A DNA stretch of 6,263 nucleotides from Firmicutes bacterium UBA5420 (lineage in GTDB: Bacteria; Bacillota; Limnochordia; Darwinibacteriales; Darwinibacteriaceae): the NCBI GenBank assembly GCA_002409455.1, contig DHNI01000005.1, positions 13,096-19,358 on the forward strand. The letters run 5' to 3'. Positions 5,875 to 6,263 of this stretch are shown here, piece after piece (positions within the stretch are counted from its first letter, which is position 1; each line of letters begins with the position of its first letter). The notes under the pieces are model-generated. The model did no database searches. It was not told the origin of the DNA and saw only the letters and a program-made list of their open reading frames with translations. The position numbers were made by a program, and so were the translations under genes.

Positions 5875-6263
5875 CTATTCCCGCCAAAAGCCAGGCGTAA
5901 AAATCACCAAAAGAGTAAAAAGTTCCAGCCGTCCAAGAAGCATGAACAAAGATAACAAGAGCTTACTGAAAGGGCTGAACAAGGCAAAGGTCTCACTTGG
6001 CCCCACCGCTCCAAAGCCAGGCCCAATATTACCTAGAGTCGCTGCCACTGCACTCATTGCGCTAAAAAGATCAAGACCCTCCAAACTAATAATCAACGAA
6101 CCGAGGGCAAAGACGGCAAAGTAAAGCAGATAGAAACTGGCTACACCTTGCACAACCTCGGGTGGCGTTGCTTTTCCATCAATGGTAATGGGAGTCGCCG
6201 CTTGGGGGTGCAGAATCCGTGCAAATTCTCGTTTCATGACCTTTCCCGCCACTAAAAGCCGGA
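5875..6263 (-). CDS. trkH: TrkH/KtrB-family potassium uptake protein, C-terminal part
   Basis: The frame is open to the right edge; 128 complete C-terminal codons are visible and the start lies outside. The visible part runs from a basic cytoplasmic segment (KVMKREFARILHPQA, then a TIDGK turn) through two or three hydrophobic segments to the family-typical end MLLGRLELFTLLVIFTPGFWRE. LGNIGPGFGAVGP matches the fourth pore loop of TrkH/KtrB, whose Gly lines the K+ selectivity filter. Family role: the membrane subunit of Na+- or H+-coupled K+ uptake, working with a cytoplasmic TrkA/KtrA nucleotide-binding ring; that partner gene is not in the window. TrkH and KtrB cannot be told apart from this fragment alone. 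Stop codon TAG at 5875. No convincing terminator is seen between it and the tetR promoter, so some read-through into the operon is possible. Confidence 0.9.
   Translation of the reverse strand, partial: RLLVAGKVMKREFARILHPQAATPITIDGKATPPEVVQGVASFYLLYFAVFALGSLIISLEGLDLFSAMSAVAATLGNIGPGFGAVGPSETFALFSPFSKLLLSLFMLLGRLELFTLLVIFTPGFWRE

Noticed and set aside
5101..5875. GGCGCC palindromes at 5101-5106 and 5870-5875, one in each gap flanking tetR
   Set aside because: Six-base palindromes of this kind are expected by chance; the flanks differ and there is no other sign of a mobile unit or attachment site.
1..6263. CRISPR arrays, tRNA or rRNA genes, insertion sequences, riboswitches
   Set aside because: No spaced direct repeats, cloverleaf, terminal inverted repeats with transposase, or conserved leader structures were seen on either strand.

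Overview
All recognisable genes in this window lie on the minus strand. In transcription order, from high to low coordinates, they are: the 3' end of a TrkH/KtrB-type K+ transporter gene; a TetR-family repressor gene; a 761-residue RND/MMPL-type transporter; a secreted LolA-like protein of the 'outer membrane lipoprotein-sorting' group; a predicted outer-membrane beta-barrel; and the 5' part of a class B penicillin-binding protein (PBP) gene that runs off the left edge. There is no gene-free stretch over 300 bp. The three main gaps are 105 bp (trkH-tetR), 107 bp (tetR-RND) and 155 bp (barrel-PBP).

Organism (inference): the PBP has the MecA_N/NTF2-like plus dimerisation-domain layout usual in Firmicutes, and the TetR promoter and the Shine-Dalgarno sites are of low-GC Gram-positive style. 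Yet two products make sense only with an outer membrane: a signal-peptide protein ending in a terminal Phe with beta-barrel texture, and a LolA-fold periplasmic carrier. Together these suggest a diderm (double-membraned) Firmicute, such as a Limnochordia-, Hydrogenispora- or Halanaerobiales-like lineage with mid-range GC. The window has no marker gene that would settle this.

Central module: tetR, RND, LolA-like and barrel genes are co-oriented and closely packed (gaps of 107, 43 and 4 bp) and look like one operon. A near-perfect promoter (TTGACA, 17 bp, TATACT) lies before tetR. A TetR-type palindrome sits right at its predicted transcription start, and a second, perfect 18-bp copy (8-bp arms TGAGTGAG/CTCACTCA) lies just before the RND gene. 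This is a readable autoregulatory circuit: the repressor would control both itself and the transport genes. A 13-bp-stem hairpin after the barrel gene probably ends the operon, and a separate extended -10 promoter then serves the PBP gene.

Working model (inference): an inner-membrane RND pump passes a hydrophobic ligand or lipid to a LolA-like periplasmic shuttle and on to an outer-membrane barrel, with the TetR protein sensing the ligand. No membrane-fusion protein or TolC-like channel is present, so this is not a classical tripartite efflux pump. The substrate cannot be read from the sequence.
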